DNA of 37,485 nt from a virus: the IMG/VR virus record IMGVR_UViG_3300000117_000001, positions 1 to 37,485 of that record. One strand, written 5' to 3'. The translations under genes and the position numbers were made by a program. Shown here piece by piece: positions 14,587 to 22,018 of the stretch (its first letter is position 1; each line of letters begins with the position of its first letter). Under the pieces are notes generated by a model that was given only the letters and a program-made list of their open reading frames with translations, did not search any database and was not told the DNA's origin.

Positions 14587-14697
14587 TCAGAATAACTCAA
14601 TTCCTCCCATTATGTATGCGACTACGAGTATAGGTGCTAGGGGTAGCATGACTATGAGCATAGGGCCGAATGCCCATGTAGGTACTCGGACTCTCAC
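14587..14697 (-). CDS. Single-pass membrane microprotein, 36 aa
   Basis: GTG start at 14697 with SD GAGGTGG 5 nt upstream, directly after the upstream stop. After a short basic N-terminus (RVRV) comes one hydrophobic stretch of about 22 residues (PMLIVMLPLAPILVVAYIM), clearly a transmembrane segment. A second frame starting at the ATGA overlap (34 residues, Ser/His-rich) is less convincing. Possible small holin-like or membrane regulator. Confidence 0.55.
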   Translation of the reverse strand: MRVRVPTWAFGPMLIVMLPLAPILVVAYIMGGIELF

Positions 14698-15045
14698 TCA
14701 TACCACCTCATCATTCGCAAAGACTTCAAGCATGTGTCTGAAGGTTTCCGTAGGAAACATGTTTGCGATTCTTCTACCTTCGGTAGTCAAAAATTGGTCT
14801 ATCTTCATGTAGGTCTCCCATAGGTATGTACCGTGTAGGCTCTTGATGAAATCAAATGCACCCTGCGGAGGAGTAGTGCGTTCTTGTCTAAAGGTTTCTA
14901 TGAAACCTACAACATCGTAAGGGTGCTGATTTAGGATTCTAACCATACCCTCTTCTGTGAAGAGTGAAGAGATTTTATCCATAAAAGCCTCATCTAGTCT
15001 ACGACTAGGGTCATATCCTCCATCACCGTGTCCCATGTTACTCAT
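14698..15045 (-). CDS. Hypothetical helical protein, 115 aa
   Basis: ATGA-coupled to the upstream gene. N-terminal Gly-rich acidic segment (GHGDGGYDPSRR), then helices (MDKISSLFTEEGMVRILNQ; VVGFIETFRQERTT; MFPTETFRHMLEVFAND). Not recognised. Lies downstream of the ATPase/VWA pair in the same operon and may be part of that complex. Confidence 0.65.
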   Translation of the reverse strand: MSNMGHGDGGYDPSRRLDEAFMDKISSLFTEEGMVRILNQHPYDVVGFIETFRQERTTPPQGAFDFIKSLHGTYLWETYMKIDQFLTTEGRRIANMFPTETFRHMLEVFANDEVV

Positions 15046-15404
15046 GCTTCCACCCCCATAGGTGTCATGCTAGGAATCGTGATTTCCAATTGCGATTCGT
15101 CTAATTCCCAATGCTCAAGGTACGCTTGACCTGCTCGGTTAAGTGCCATGATGCAAGCCCTTGTATCATCAGCACATAGTAGGCTATCTACATGTATCTC
15201 ATGACTACCCATCCACCAAACCTGTAAGGTCTCGATGAAGTCACTGAAAGGTACTTTCAGTCTAAGACCGTTTCCTAGGAAACCGACTTCATGGGCCATT
15301 TGCGAATAAGTAGTTGCTAAAGCAACTGCCTGTTCTGTTCGTGCTATCATTTCTGCTAGGTCTTCGACCTTCATTTCTGTTTTACATGTGTGTTCGTCTG
15401 TCAT
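15042..15404 (-). CDS. Hypothetical protein, 120 aa
   Basis: ATG 15404 (SD GGGAGG, 10 nt) or GTG 15410 (overlapping the upstream stop). Mostly helical with a hydrophobic centre (DFIETLQVWWMGSHEI) and an acidic C-terminal half. The reading frame contains several perfect hairpins, for example ACTGAAAG-GTA-CTTTCAGT around 15244. Not recognised. Confidence 0.6.
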   Translation of the reverse strand: MTDEHTCKTEMKVEDLAEMIARTEQAVALATTYSQMAHEVGFLGNGLRLKVPFSDFIETLQVWWMGSHEIHVDSLLCADDTRACIMALNRAGQAYLEHWELDESQLEITIPSMTPMGVEA

Positions 15405-15406
15405 GT

Positions 15407-16354
15407 TCACTCATCCTCCCCTGTCCACTTTGCTAGTGCTTGCTTGACATCTTCGATGCCAGCCTTGATTGCCTCGGTAACTGTGTTGGAACCTGTGCCT
15501 GTTCTCATTACATGAGCCTTTTCTAGGCCAATACATCTTGCGATTTCTTTACCTTGACTTGGGTCAAGGTCTACGGCGCATCCTAATCCGCCACCGGCAT
15601 TTCCGTGAGCCGCCCACATACCGAATAAGCCGGTTCTAAAGAACCATGCAGAGCCAGCACTAGCCGCTATTGCCTCATTCAATCCCTCGTCAGCATCTTT
15701 GATGCGAACCGCCGCTAAAGTATTCGTAGTACCGTTTACGGCACTATTCAAGCATCCTCTTGAGTAGGCATAGGCCCAGACTTCTACAGCGAAGCCAGCC
15801 TGTGATAGTAGGTCAGCCGCCGCTAGTGCGACTGCTGTCCTAGCGAAGATGACATCAGCATCAGTACCACAATTTGCTCCCGTAGGGACTACAAGTGCTA
15901 CGGCTTCTACCGGAGCCGCCGATTTGCGAATTGTCCTACGGAACTTATCGACTCCGTTTAGCAAGCGAGTAGCATTCACACGGCCTCGGCTGTCTGACCA
16001 CATGAGTTTGCGCTTCAACATTGACAAGTCGATGGAATCGACTAGGTCGGACATCTTGTCACGAGTTTTTGCGATTGCTTTGTGGTCGTTCTCGACATAG
16101 TCGCCAAGTCGTGCGGCTACCTGTCCTCTAGATGTGACTTCACCTTTTAGGTCGGGGCGACCTATCCAATCTAAATCGACATGGCCGTCATTTAGAGGGT
16201 CGTAGCCCTTGAAATCGCTAGGCTTGAGTGAATTGACATAGTCGCCAGCATCCGCCGGTGTGTCTGATATGGTGAAATTGCATGAGAGTGCATCAGAGGT
16301 GTGATGCCCTAGGCGAGTACCAAAATCGTAAGATGTTACTTCAGTAACAGACAT
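15407..16354 (-). CDS. VWA-like protein (CobT-type partner of the AAA+ ATPase)
   Basis: 315 residues; ATG 16354 overlaps the ATPase stop (TGATG). The C-terminal 180 residues start with VALVVPTGANCGTDADV, then an Arg-containing helix and FAVEVWAYAYS, the order of a Rossmann-like VWA domain (strand, metal loop, helix, strand). The metal site lacks the usual D-x-S-x-S, so it is degenerate, as in phage VWA-like families often paired with a CobS-type ATPase (DUF7192 type). Likely substrate adaptor for the ATPase. Known family logic: MoxR/CobS ATPases work with VWA partners. Confidence 0.65.
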   Translation of the reverse strand: MSVTEVTSYDFGTRLGHHTSDALSCNFTISDTPADAGDYVNSLKPSDFKGYDPLNDGHVDLDWIGRPDLKGEVTSRGQVAARLGDYVENDHKAIAKTRDKMSDLVDSIDLSMLKRKLMWSDSRGRVNATRLLNGVDKFRRTIRKSAAPVEAVALVVPTGANCGTDADVIFARTAVALAAADLLSQAGFAVEVWAYAYSRGCLNSAVNGTTNTLAAVRIKDADEGLNEAIAASAGSAWFFRTGLFGMWAAHGNAGGGLGCAVDLDPSQGKEIARCIGLEKAHVMRTGTGSNTVTEAIKAGIEDVKQALAKWTGEDE

Positions 16355-17718
16355 CAAGCCGCACCTCCATTTGTCTGAAGGGCGGAGGATATGAAGGCAT
16401 CATCGAAGCCTACGGCTTTCAAGTCCTTGCGGTTCCAATCTCGTAGAGATAGTTTGCGAATGGTCTCCATATCATATCCTAGGATATGTTTCATTTTCTT
16501 GGCATTCAACATATGACGAGGGGATATGATACGGCCTACAAGCCCTGCCTTATCTGCTCTGTCACGAAGGTCATGATAGAAGGAAACTATCTCATCATCT
16601 CCGATGAGTTGGCGTTCAAATGCTCTGTCGTAGCCCCACAAAACAACTCCGTTGGCGAAGCGATTTAGAGTAGCACCGTCGAGCGTTTCTGCCGCACTGT
16701 ATGGGCCACGACCTTTACCTTGTCCCAAGGTGTTAGTTGTGACTAGGATAAACAAGTCCTCGGACTTCTTGATTACAGTACCATCGGGCATAGTCCATTC
16801 ATCGTTGGCTAAAGCCATGTTAGCCGCAACTGCTGTCCCACCGACTAGTCGGTCGAACTCATCCCAGCATAGCACTCCACCATCACGGAAGACCTTGACA
16901 GATTCAGAGATTCTATGGTTCTCGGAACCATCAGATACATTAGGAATCATTGGGCCGACTATGTCGGAAGGCATCATTTCATTGTGACATGAGAGAACAG
17001 CAAAACGGACAGAGTCCGGATTTGCGAATCCACCGGCTTCCACAGGAAGTGCCTTGAGAGTTTCAAAAATCTGTCTGGCAGCATGGGTCTTACCAGACCC
17101 AGCAGGGCCGGTTGCCATACAATTGACACGAATACGGCCCAAGTTTAATGCTTCATCGAAGCATGGGTGGACTAGTCCGACCTTGACTTCTTCAAAGTCA
17201 CCAAGAGGCTTGACGACAGTAGTACGAGGTAATGCTAAAGCATTTACCTTCTCTTCTAGGGTAGTATCTACTAGGTCAGTAAACTGTCCTAGGATATGAG
17301 GGCCGACTAATTCTGCTAAAGCAGCACCGGCAGGGTCTTTCTTGGCTAAGGCATTAGGGGCAAAAGGATTGAAATCCTCGGTTTTCTGTTTTCTAGGCAT
17401 TTTCTTAGTCTCCTTTGGAGGGGTGTCTCTTGGTACTTCTTCACCAGAGGTGAAGGCTTTGAATTGCGAGTTTGACATTGTTTCAACAATGAGTTGCTCG
17501 GTTTCTGGCTTTAGGTGATAATCCACATCTACACAGTGGGTGTGAATCCAATTTGCTTTTCTAGATTCCGTAGGAATCTTGACTTGAGCAACTGAACACT
17601 TCGGAGAAGTGCCGTTGATTGCTCCGCCACAAACCTTACAGGTTGAGTCGAAGTTTGCATTCTTGGTCTTAAGACCAATCTCTCGTAGTATCTTTGCTTT
17701 CGGGGTTTGCTTGCTCAT
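16354..17718 (-). CDS. MoxR/CobS-like AAA+ ATPase
   Basis: 454 residues, ATGA overlap upstream. Residues 20-55 hold CKVCGG and HTHC, a possible zinc module. Walker A GPAGSGKTHAA near residue 208; Walker B GGVLCWDEFDRL near 280; sensor-1-like LVTTNTLG near 326; arginine-finger region TLNRFANGV near 349. This matches CobS/MoxR ATPases that remodel protein complexes; phages often carry such an ATPase next to a VWA protein. Target here unknown: host enzyme, replisome or virion assembly are all possible. The gene is rich in short perfect hairpins. Confidence 0.8.
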   Translation of the reverse strand: MSKQTPKAKILREIGLKTKNANFDSTCKVCGGAINGTSPKCSVAQVKIPTESRKANWIHTHCVDVDYHLKPETEQLIVETMSNSQFKAFTSGEEVPRDTPPKETKKMPRKQKTEDFNPFAPNALAKKDPAGAALAELVGPHILGQFTDLVDTTLEEKVNALALPRTTVVKPLGDFEEVKVGLVHPCFDEALNLGRIRVNCMATGPAGSGKTHAARQIFETLKALPVEAGGFANPDSVRFAVLSCHNEMMPSDIVGPMIPNVSDGSENHRISESVKVFRDGGVLCWDEFDRLVGGTAVAANMALANDEWTMPDGTVIKKSEDLFILVTTNTLGQGKGRGPYSAAETLDGATLNRFANGVVLWGYDRAFERQLIGDDEIVSFYHDLRDRADKAGLVGRIISPRHMLNAKKMKHILGYDMETIRKLSLRDWNRKDLKAVGFDDAFISSALQTNGGAA

Positions 17719-17942
17719 TCTTTCATCTCCTCGGTGTTTCTCGGTTCCTTTAGGGGGCTTTCGCTTATAGTGTCTTCGATGGTGTCTTCATCATCCAAGG
17801 CGTATATCATCTGTAAAATCCTGTCTGAATAGGTAGTTGGCACAACTACACCATCCATAACGACTTCGTCAAAGTTTTCAATCAACAAATCGGCCAAATC
17901 TGTGACCAAAGGGTTGTTGAAGTAATCTCTCTTATCATACAT
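17715..17942 (-). CDS. Small acidic hypothetical protein, 75 aa
   Basis: ATG 17942 is chosen because GAGGAG lies 9 nt upstream; the open frame continues to 18350 but that part is a run of hairpins and does not look coding. Acidic and helical (TDLADLLIENFDEVVMDG; RILQMIYALDDEDTIEDT). ATGA-coupled to the ATPase, so it may regulate or accompany it. Its end contains CCCCCTA element copy e. Confidence 0.6.
   Translation of the reverse strand: MYDKRDYFNNPLVTDLADLLIENFDEVVMDGVVVPTTYSDRILQMIYALDDEDTIEDTISESPLKEPRNTEEMKE
17747..17765 (-). promoter_or_regulatory. CCCCCTA element, copy e
   Basis: Minus strand GCGAAAGCCCCCTAAAGGA, 29-47 nt upstream of the ATPase start and inside the 17715-17942 gene. 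TATA is replaced by TAAA. Weakest copy. Confidence 0.3.
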
Positions 17943-18350
17943 GTTTATATTCTCCTCATCTACGATGGGAGAATTAAACTGTATTCTAAGAGAGTACAAT
18001 ATACTACTTCGTAGTATAAAATCAGAATCTAAGAATAAGAATGAGAGCATCTTATTCTTAGATTTGCCTATGCACATGTATAGGTATGTGTGTATAGGAC
18101 TATTTTCTAGCCCTTTAGGGCTAGGATTTAGCAAATCTATATTAGCAACTTCCTTTGAAAGGAAGCCATAGGCACATGTATGTGTGTCTAATTTTCTGCT
18201 AGTTTCAGTCAGAATGTCGTGACATTCTGCTTTGTTAGCAAAAGTGTTTCCAATATGTGTAATGTATATCATGTATGTTCTATTAGTGTCTCTCATCTCA
18301 TTTTTCCGATTGTAATCATAAGGGACTAGATTATAATCAGAATGGAACAT
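17943..18350. other. Non-coding, hairpin-rich start of the palindrome island
   Basis: About 400 bases without a convincing gene, although one minus-strand frame happens to stay open. Holds inverted repeats such as CTAAGAATAAGA / TCTTATTCTTAG (about 18029-18061), TATACTAC-TTC-GTAGTATA (about 18000-18018) and ATTATAATC / GATTATAAT at 18330-18364. The 5' leader of the 17715-17942 gene is its left end. Confidence 0.6.
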
Positions 18351-18578
18351 TCTTGATTATAATCGTAAAATACTATGGTTTTTACTTTGAGAATAGAGTA
18401 TACAGATACTCTATTCGCAAAGCCACCTGCACACCTGCGCGCTGGGTTTAGATAAACCCCCCAAAGGGCGGAAACCCCCTACGGGGTTTTCCTTCCGCAG
18501 TCCATCGGTTTTGCTATTTCCCCTTTCCACACATGAGGCGTAGGCCCACATGGGCGAGGGCGCACACCCCTGCAAGAT

Positions 18579-18593
18579 GCTTGATTTTCTTAG
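18579..18593. repeat. Dispersed 15-bp repeat, copy 1
   Basis: GCTTGATTTTCTTAG; an exact direct copy lies at 19690-19704. Both are preceded within about 45 nt by CCCACATG and a C-rich stretch, so a larger unit seems duplicated. Confidence 0.7.
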
Positions 18594-18889
18594 TTTTATT
18601 TTTACACTCTATCTAAAAAGTATACTTTTTGATATAGTGTACGGGAATGAGGTTCAAGGTAGTGGGATAGCCTTTTGAAATTAGAGTGCCGAGAGATTGA
18701 CGAGAGACACCATAACTCGGACTTTACTTTTTGCACCGACCTTGATTTAGGGTTCCCTAAAAATAACTCGTAGAGTTATTGTTGGCGGGTGTCCGTACAC
18801 ACGAGGGCATGTGCGAGGGTGTCTGGATTTCTTGCAGAAATCTTCCGGATTTAGAGAATAGTATTGGAGAATACTATTCCCGAAATCGA

Positions 18890-19060
18890 CGCATGTGCGA
18901 GCAAGCGAGCGTACACCCGTAGGTGTATGCGTGTGCGTGTAAGCGCACATACGCATATGTGTGCGTATGTGTAGGCACACATGTAGGTGTGCGTAGGCAC
19001 ACCTGCGAGTGCATGTGTAGGCACATGCCTATGGGTGTACGCATATGTGCGTACAGGTCT
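18890..19060. repeat. Alternating purine-pyrimidine (Z-DNA-prone) tract
   Basis: Long runs of GT, CA and CG steps such as GTATGCGTGTGCGTGT and GCACATACGCATATGTGTGC. Smaller similar tracts lie at 19140-19200 and 19780-19820. Such runs favour left-handed DNA under torsion and are rare in compact viral genomes. Confidence 0.6.
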
Positions 19061-19208
19061 AAAACTATCGGAGATAGTTTCGCAAAAATTAAGGAATAAG
19101 TATTATTCAATCTTATTCCTAATTTCAGCATACAGGGGTACTCGCACACACATGCTTGCATGTGTGTAGGTACATGTGCGAGCGCACATGTATGTGTATA
19201 TGATTCAG

Positions 19209-19228
19209 AAATCTAACTAGTTAGATTT
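19209..19228. repeat. 20-bp perfect palindrome centred on CTAG
   Basis: AAATCTAACTAGTTAGATTT, both halves fully complementary with no loop. One of ten such palindromes in the island. Confidence 0.9.
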
Positions 19229-19242
19229 TCAGTCATTTGAAA

Positions 19243-19283
19243 TTAAAAAAAGCCCCTTAGTGAATCGAGATTCACTAAGGGGC
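19243..19283 (-). terminator. Intrinsic terminator of the 19327-19548 gene
   Basis: On the minus strand: a 15-bp perfect stem (arms 19269-19283 and 19252-19266, GCCCCTTAG core) followed by a run of seven U. Classic Rho-independent form, about 45 nt after the stop. Confidence 0.85.
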
Positions 19284-19326
19284 AAAGAGTGACGAAGTCA
19301 CTAAACAAGAAGACTATGGTGATAAA

Positions 19327-19548
19327 TCACCATAGAGGCTCTAAGCCAACAAACTTCATGTATTCATTCAGAAGGAGACCTTCTGGGATGGGGTTTTTCT
19401 TACCATTTGTTGCTCTGATTGCTTCAGCAATCATGGTACTAGTGGTACTTTGGATTCCAACAATTTCATTGTTGTTTCCGATATATTCATGGATTCTCAA
19501 CAATTTGTTGGTCAGTCTTTTTTGTCGGCGGTCTTCGGCTTTACTCAT
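19327..19548 (-). CDS. Small basic hypothetical protein, 73 aa
   Basis: ATG 19548 with TGAGGA 8 nt upstream, and its own intrinsic terminator downstream. Basic helix at the N-terminus (EDRRQKRLTNKLLRIHEY), Thr/Ser-rich middle (GIQSTTSTMIAEAIRATNG), then KKNPIPEGLLLNEYMKF. Possibly DNA-binding. The coding sequence itself contains hairpins (CAACAAT-TTC-ATTGTTG; GATTGCT-TC-AGCAATC). Confidence 0.65.
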   Translation of the reverse strand: MSKAEDRRQKRLTNKLLRIHEYIGNNNEIVGIQSTTSTMIAEAIRATNGKKNPIPEGLLLNEYMKFVGLEPLW

Positions 19549-19824
19549 CTGTATTCCTCATTTTCAATGGGAATACAGAGAGTATTTTCGCATACATGTA
19601 AAAACTCCCAGAGTTTTTCGCAAATTAGAATAGGATTCCCCTAATTCCTATTCTTATTTGGGGCCACCCACATGAGCGCACCAGCCCCCGCTTGATTTTC
19701 TTAGTCCTTGGACTACAGAAAATATACGCACGAACCGAAGGTTCTTGCGTAGGAAAAATAAAGTCAAGACTTTATTTTCGCATGTACGCATACATGCGTG
19801 TGTACGCACATGTGCGCGCGAGAT
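19549..19824. other. Non-coding hairpin-rich gap
   Basis: No gene seen. Contains AATAAAGTC-AA-GACTTTATT (about 19756-19775), GAACC-GAA-GGTTC inside a longer ACGCA/TGCGT stem (19725-19750), CGCATGTA-CGCA-TACATGCG (19780-19800) and a second copy of GCTTGATTTTCTTAG (19690-19704; first copy 18579-18593). Confidence 0.65.
19690..19704. repeat. Dispersed 15-bp repeat, copy 2
   Basis: Exact copy of the element at 18579-18593, same orientation, again after CCCACATG and GCGCAC. Confidence 0.7.
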
Positions 19825-19864
19825 AAAAAAAAGCCCCACTAGTCCTCTAGAGGACTAGTGAGGC
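19825..19864 (-). terminator. Intrinsic terminator of the 19885-21441 unit
   Basis: Minus strand: stem with a 24-bp perfect palindromic core (19837-19860, centre TCTAGA), extended by GCC/GGC with one mismatch, then eight U (19825-19832). Lies 20 nt after the stop of the zinc microprotein. Confidence 0.85.
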
Positions 19865-19870
19865 AAAATC

Positions 19871-19890
19871 CTTTGAAACTAGTTTCAAAG
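19871..19890. repeat. 20-bp perfect palindrome centred on CTAG
   Basis: CTTTGAAACTAGTTTCAAAG, overlapping the stop codon of the 19885-20055 gene. Loopless. Confidence 0.9.
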
Positions 19891-20055
19891 TGTACCGATA
19901 ATTATTTTTCTACCTTCTCTGAAGGTAGCGATAATTTGCGATTTATCTGCTAAGGGAACCTTAGCACAGTAGAAGTGGTTTACCACTTCTATACTTCCAT
20001 CTTGAAGTCGTTCTACTTGTAGAACGGCTTCACATCTAGGGCATCTAATTGTCAT
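19885..20055 (-). CDS. Zinc-ribbon microprotein, 56 aa
   Basis: ATG 20055 with strong SD TAGGAG 7-8 nt upstream. CPRC at residues 5-8 and a Cys at 30 (HFYCAK); with nearby His this could form a zinc site. Beta-like middle (VLQVERLQDGSIEVV) and a basic tail (REGRKIIIG). Last gene of a three-gene leftward unit ending in a strong terminator. Confidence 0.7.
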   Translation of the reverse strand: MTIRCPRCEAVLQVERLQDGSIEVVNHFYCAKVPLADKSQIIATFREGRKIIIGTL

Positions 20056-20085
20056 TCTATCATCTCCTAAACTTCGTTTATTTCC

Positions 20086-20364
20086 TCATAGGTTTTCCAT
20101 TACTAATTCGACTATGTCGAATCGGTCAATCCATTCCTCCAAATCTTCGTAGAAGATTTGATGCAATTTTACCGGCATCTCAAAGTCATAAATGACTTCG
20201 TTAATCTTGGCTATCATATAGCCAATAAGCCATTCTCTATTAGAGCCGAAGGCTCTAACTCTATTCAAGTCCATAGACTTGAATACCTTGTGGTATTCTA
20301 TATCCCAATCATCTAAAGATGATTGCGATAATTTGCTATACAAATTATATTTTACATATTCCAT
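20086..20364 (-). CDS. Hypothetical protein, 92 aa
   Basis: ATG 20364, SD AGGAGAG. Tyr- and acid-rich helical sequence (YVKYNLYSKLSQSSLDDW; KLHQIFYEDLEEWIDRFD). Not recognised. The gene is dense in hairpins: AAATCTTC-GTA-GAAGATTT, TAGAGCC-GAA-GGCTCTA, TCAAGTC-CATA-GACTTGA. Confidence 0.65.
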   Translation of the reverse strand: MEYVKYNLYSKLSQSSLDDWDIEYHKVFKSMDLNRVRAFGSNREWLIGYMIAKINEVIYDFEMPVKLHQIFYEDLEEWIDRFDIVELVMENL

Positions 20365-20406
20365 TTCAATTCTCTCCTAAATCTCCGATTTACTTTTCAT
20401 TGTTCC

Positions 20407-21441
20407 TCAATTCTTGGTTCCTACGGAACCATCTCTCTCTTCTGCTTGGATTTTCAATCCAAATCTAAAATCACAAACTTTCCCTTGCAGGGAATCTTTG
20501 ACTGTCATTTCTTCGATACTGTAAGTATCGCCATTTCTGTCTCTGACAGAATACATCAGATTAGTTTTTGAAAGTCTTTCGACTTTCACTCCACAATCTC
20601 CGATTAACTCTTCATGGCTTTGCCATGCTATCATAGAACCAATTAGTTCATTTCGACAAAGTCGAAGGTCTTCTAATTCTTCTTCGATTTCTTCTTCGTT
20701 ACATCTAAAGATGTATTCCAAATCCCATGCTTCGTAGAAGCATCTCAAAGCATCTCCATCAAAAAGCAAGGCAAAGCCTTGAAGGAAGTTTAGCAAATCA
20801 ACATCTTCGATGTTCAATTCTTTAGCAATTTGTAGAGAATCTACAATGAATGCCGGAGGCATTGAATAACCGAAGGTTGTCAATTTTTCATAACCCAAAT
20901 CTTCGATTTGTAGGTAATTTCCAATGTCATATTCAATCAGAGATTGAAGTATCTTGGAAATATCATTTCCAAAGAATGTTTGAACAGACTTATCGAAGAT
21001 AAGGTCTTCAGACCAATTTGGATTTGCTTCAGCAAATAATTCCATAGTCATTCTCAACGAAGTTGGCTTTCTTAGTTTCTTGGAAACCAAGACTCTGTCT
21101 TGTCCTTCCAGAATATACTCGAAGATACTGACGAAGTCAGTGGTTGTCAATTCATCGAATCTATCTTCGATAGAACACAAGTTTTTCTCTCCAATCAGTA
21201 AACTGATGTCAACTAATTTTGAACCACAACCGAAGGTTGTCCTTAAAGCCTTCGAGAAGGCTTTCAGAGTAGGTTCAAAGAGGTCGAAGACCCCTTTGTT
21301 GCTAATCTTGTAGAAAGGAATGATAAACTCGTTTATCATGTTGTCCTTCGACATCTTCAAGAAGTCCTCGACTTCTTGGTTTCTGGTTTCAGCCTCCAAA
21401 GTTGGAGTGGTTTTACTAGGTTCTATAATATCTTTTATCAT
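20407..21441 (-). CDS. Hypothetical protein, 344 aa, in hairpin-saturated DNA
   Basis: ATG 21441 with SD AGGAGG 8 nt upstream. Acidic, Leu/Phe-rich, helical protein; an EEEIEEELEDLRLCRNE stretch near residue 250 is probably coiled coil and the last 70 residues look beta-rich (NGDTYSIEEMTV). No family recognised. At least 22 perfect hairpins with stems of 6-8 bp and loops of 3-4 nt occur in its 1.0 kb, far above chance, so the DNA or mRNA structure is under a constraint other than coding. Probably one transcript with the next two genes. Confidence 0.7.
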   Translation of the reverse strand: MIKDIIEPSKTTPTLEAETRNQEVEDFLKMSKDNMINEFIIPFYKISNKGVFDLFEPTLKAFSKALRTTFGCGSKLVDISLLIGEKNLCSIEDRFDELTTTDFVSIFEYILEGQDRVLVSKKLRKPTSLRMTMELFAEANPNWSEDLIFDKSVQTFFGNDISKILQSLIEYDIGNYLQIEDLGYEKLTTFGYSMPPAFIVDSLQIAKELNIEDVDLLNFLQGFALLFDGDALRCFYEAWDLEYIFRCNEEEIEEELEDLRLCRNELIGSMIAWQSHEELIGDCGVKVERLSKTNLMYSVRDRNGDTYSIEEMTVKDSLQGKVCDFRFGLKIQAEERDGSVGTKN

Positions 21442-21497
21442 TAGTTTTACCTCCTTCACTTCGTTCAGGAGTAAAACAATGTAAAAGTATTAGAGAT

Positions 21498-21519
21498 AGT
21501 AGAAATCTAGATTTCTACT
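21498..21519. repeat. 22-bp perfect palindrome centred on CTAG
   Basis: AGTAGAAAT then CTAG then ATTTCTACT; no loop, no mismatch. Confidence 0.9.
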
Positions 21520-21578
21520 AACAATTTCCGAATTATGTAATATGGTATATTGATACCATATTACTTAATTTACATAAG

Positions 21579-21596
21579 AAATCTACTAGTAGATTT
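21579..21596. repeat. 18-bp perfect palindrome centred on CTAG
   Basis: AAATCTACTAGTAGATTT; loopless, followed directly by a TTTGCGA motif. Confidence 0.9.
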
Positions 21597-21663
21597 TGCG
21601 AAAAGTAGAGATAGGAATTGAAGAATCCTATCTCTTCTTTAACGCGAGATGTTGGTTTTTCCT

Positions 21664-21687
21664 TTAAGTCTATCTAGATAGACTTAA
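21664..21687. repeat. 24-bp perfect palindrome centred on CTAG
   Basis: Left half TTAAGTCTATCT, right half its exact complement; loopless. Confidence 0.9.
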
Positions 21688-21848
21688 TCTGATTGGTCAG
21701 CAAATCTTCCTTAATACGGTAATTTATCGGCTTTTAGTGCTGTTTTATGTTGTCTTTAGACAACATACTTCCGGACTATGTCAAGATAACTTTTGTATTA
21801 GTTTTCTTTCTGGTTTTTGGGCTAAAGCCCAACTATCACAAAGAGAAC

Positions 21849-21870
21849 ATTATTTTCCTAGGAAAATAAT
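21849..21870. repeat. 22-bp perfect palindrome centred on CTAG
   Basis: Left half ATTATTTTCCT, right half AGGAAAATAAT; loopless. Confidence 0.9.
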
Positions 21871-21900
21871 TCTTAGAGAAGAAAGCCGATTTATTGTGCG

Positions 21901-21930
21901 AACTAATCTCAAACTAGTTTGAGATTAGTT
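21901..21930. repeat. 30-bp perfect palindrome centred on CTAG
   Basis: Left half AACTAATCTCAAACT, right half its exact complement; loopless. Confidence 0.9.
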
Positions 21931-21984
21931 TCATATAATAAATAGCAAAAAATTGTTGGAGAAGATTGGCCCTTTATTAGAAAG

Positions 21985-22008
21985 AGGAGGAGGACTAGTC
22001 CTCCTCCT
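21985..22008. repeat. 24-bp perfect palindrome centred on CTAG
   Basis: Left half AGGAGGAGGACT, right half AGTCCTCCTCCT; loopless and purine/pyrimidine-segregated. Confidence 0.9.
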
Positions 22009-22018
22009 AACTATTAAT

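Larger units (their letters stand above)
18351..19242. other. Non-coding hairpin and GT/CA-rich region
   Basis: No believable gene in 890 bases; the open frames across it are Cys/His/Thr-rich artefacts of GT/CA repeats. Hairpins include GAATAGAGTAT-ACAG-ATACTCTATTC (18391-18416), AATAACTC-GTA-GAGTTATT (18762-18780), AGGTGTGC-GTAG-GCACACCT (18985-19004), TGTACGCA-TATG-TGCGTACA (19036-19055), ACACACATGC-TT-GCATGTGTGT (19146-19167) and TACATGTGCG-AG-CGCACATGTA (19171-19192). Between 18890 and 19060 the sequence is mostly alternating purine-pyrimidine. Confidence 0.7.
21442..22018. other. Non-coding stretch of closely spaced palindromes
   Basis: No believable gene. Contains loopless palindromes at 21498-21519, 21579-21596, 21664-21687, 21849-21870, 21901-21930 and 21985-22008 (all centred on CTAG), plus stem-loops at 21537-21564 (12-bp stem, loop ATTG) and ATGTTGTC-TTTA-GACAACAT (about 21747-21766). 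AT-rich between them. May include the promoter of the 20407-21441 gene. Confidence 0.75.

Noticed and set aside
17943-18350. Upstream extension of the 17715-17942 gene to 211 aa
   Set aside because: The extension is encoded by consecutive hairpins, reads as low-quality Tyr/Ser-rich sequence, and the strong SD is at the downstream ATG.
18747-19161. Minus-strand open frames rich in Cys, His and Thr
   Set aside because: Produced by GT/CA alternation; no SD and no plausible fold.
18890-19200. CRISPR-like or tandem repeat array
   Set aside because: Units are unequal, no constant repeat with unique spacers; the signal is dinucleotide alternation plus hairpins.
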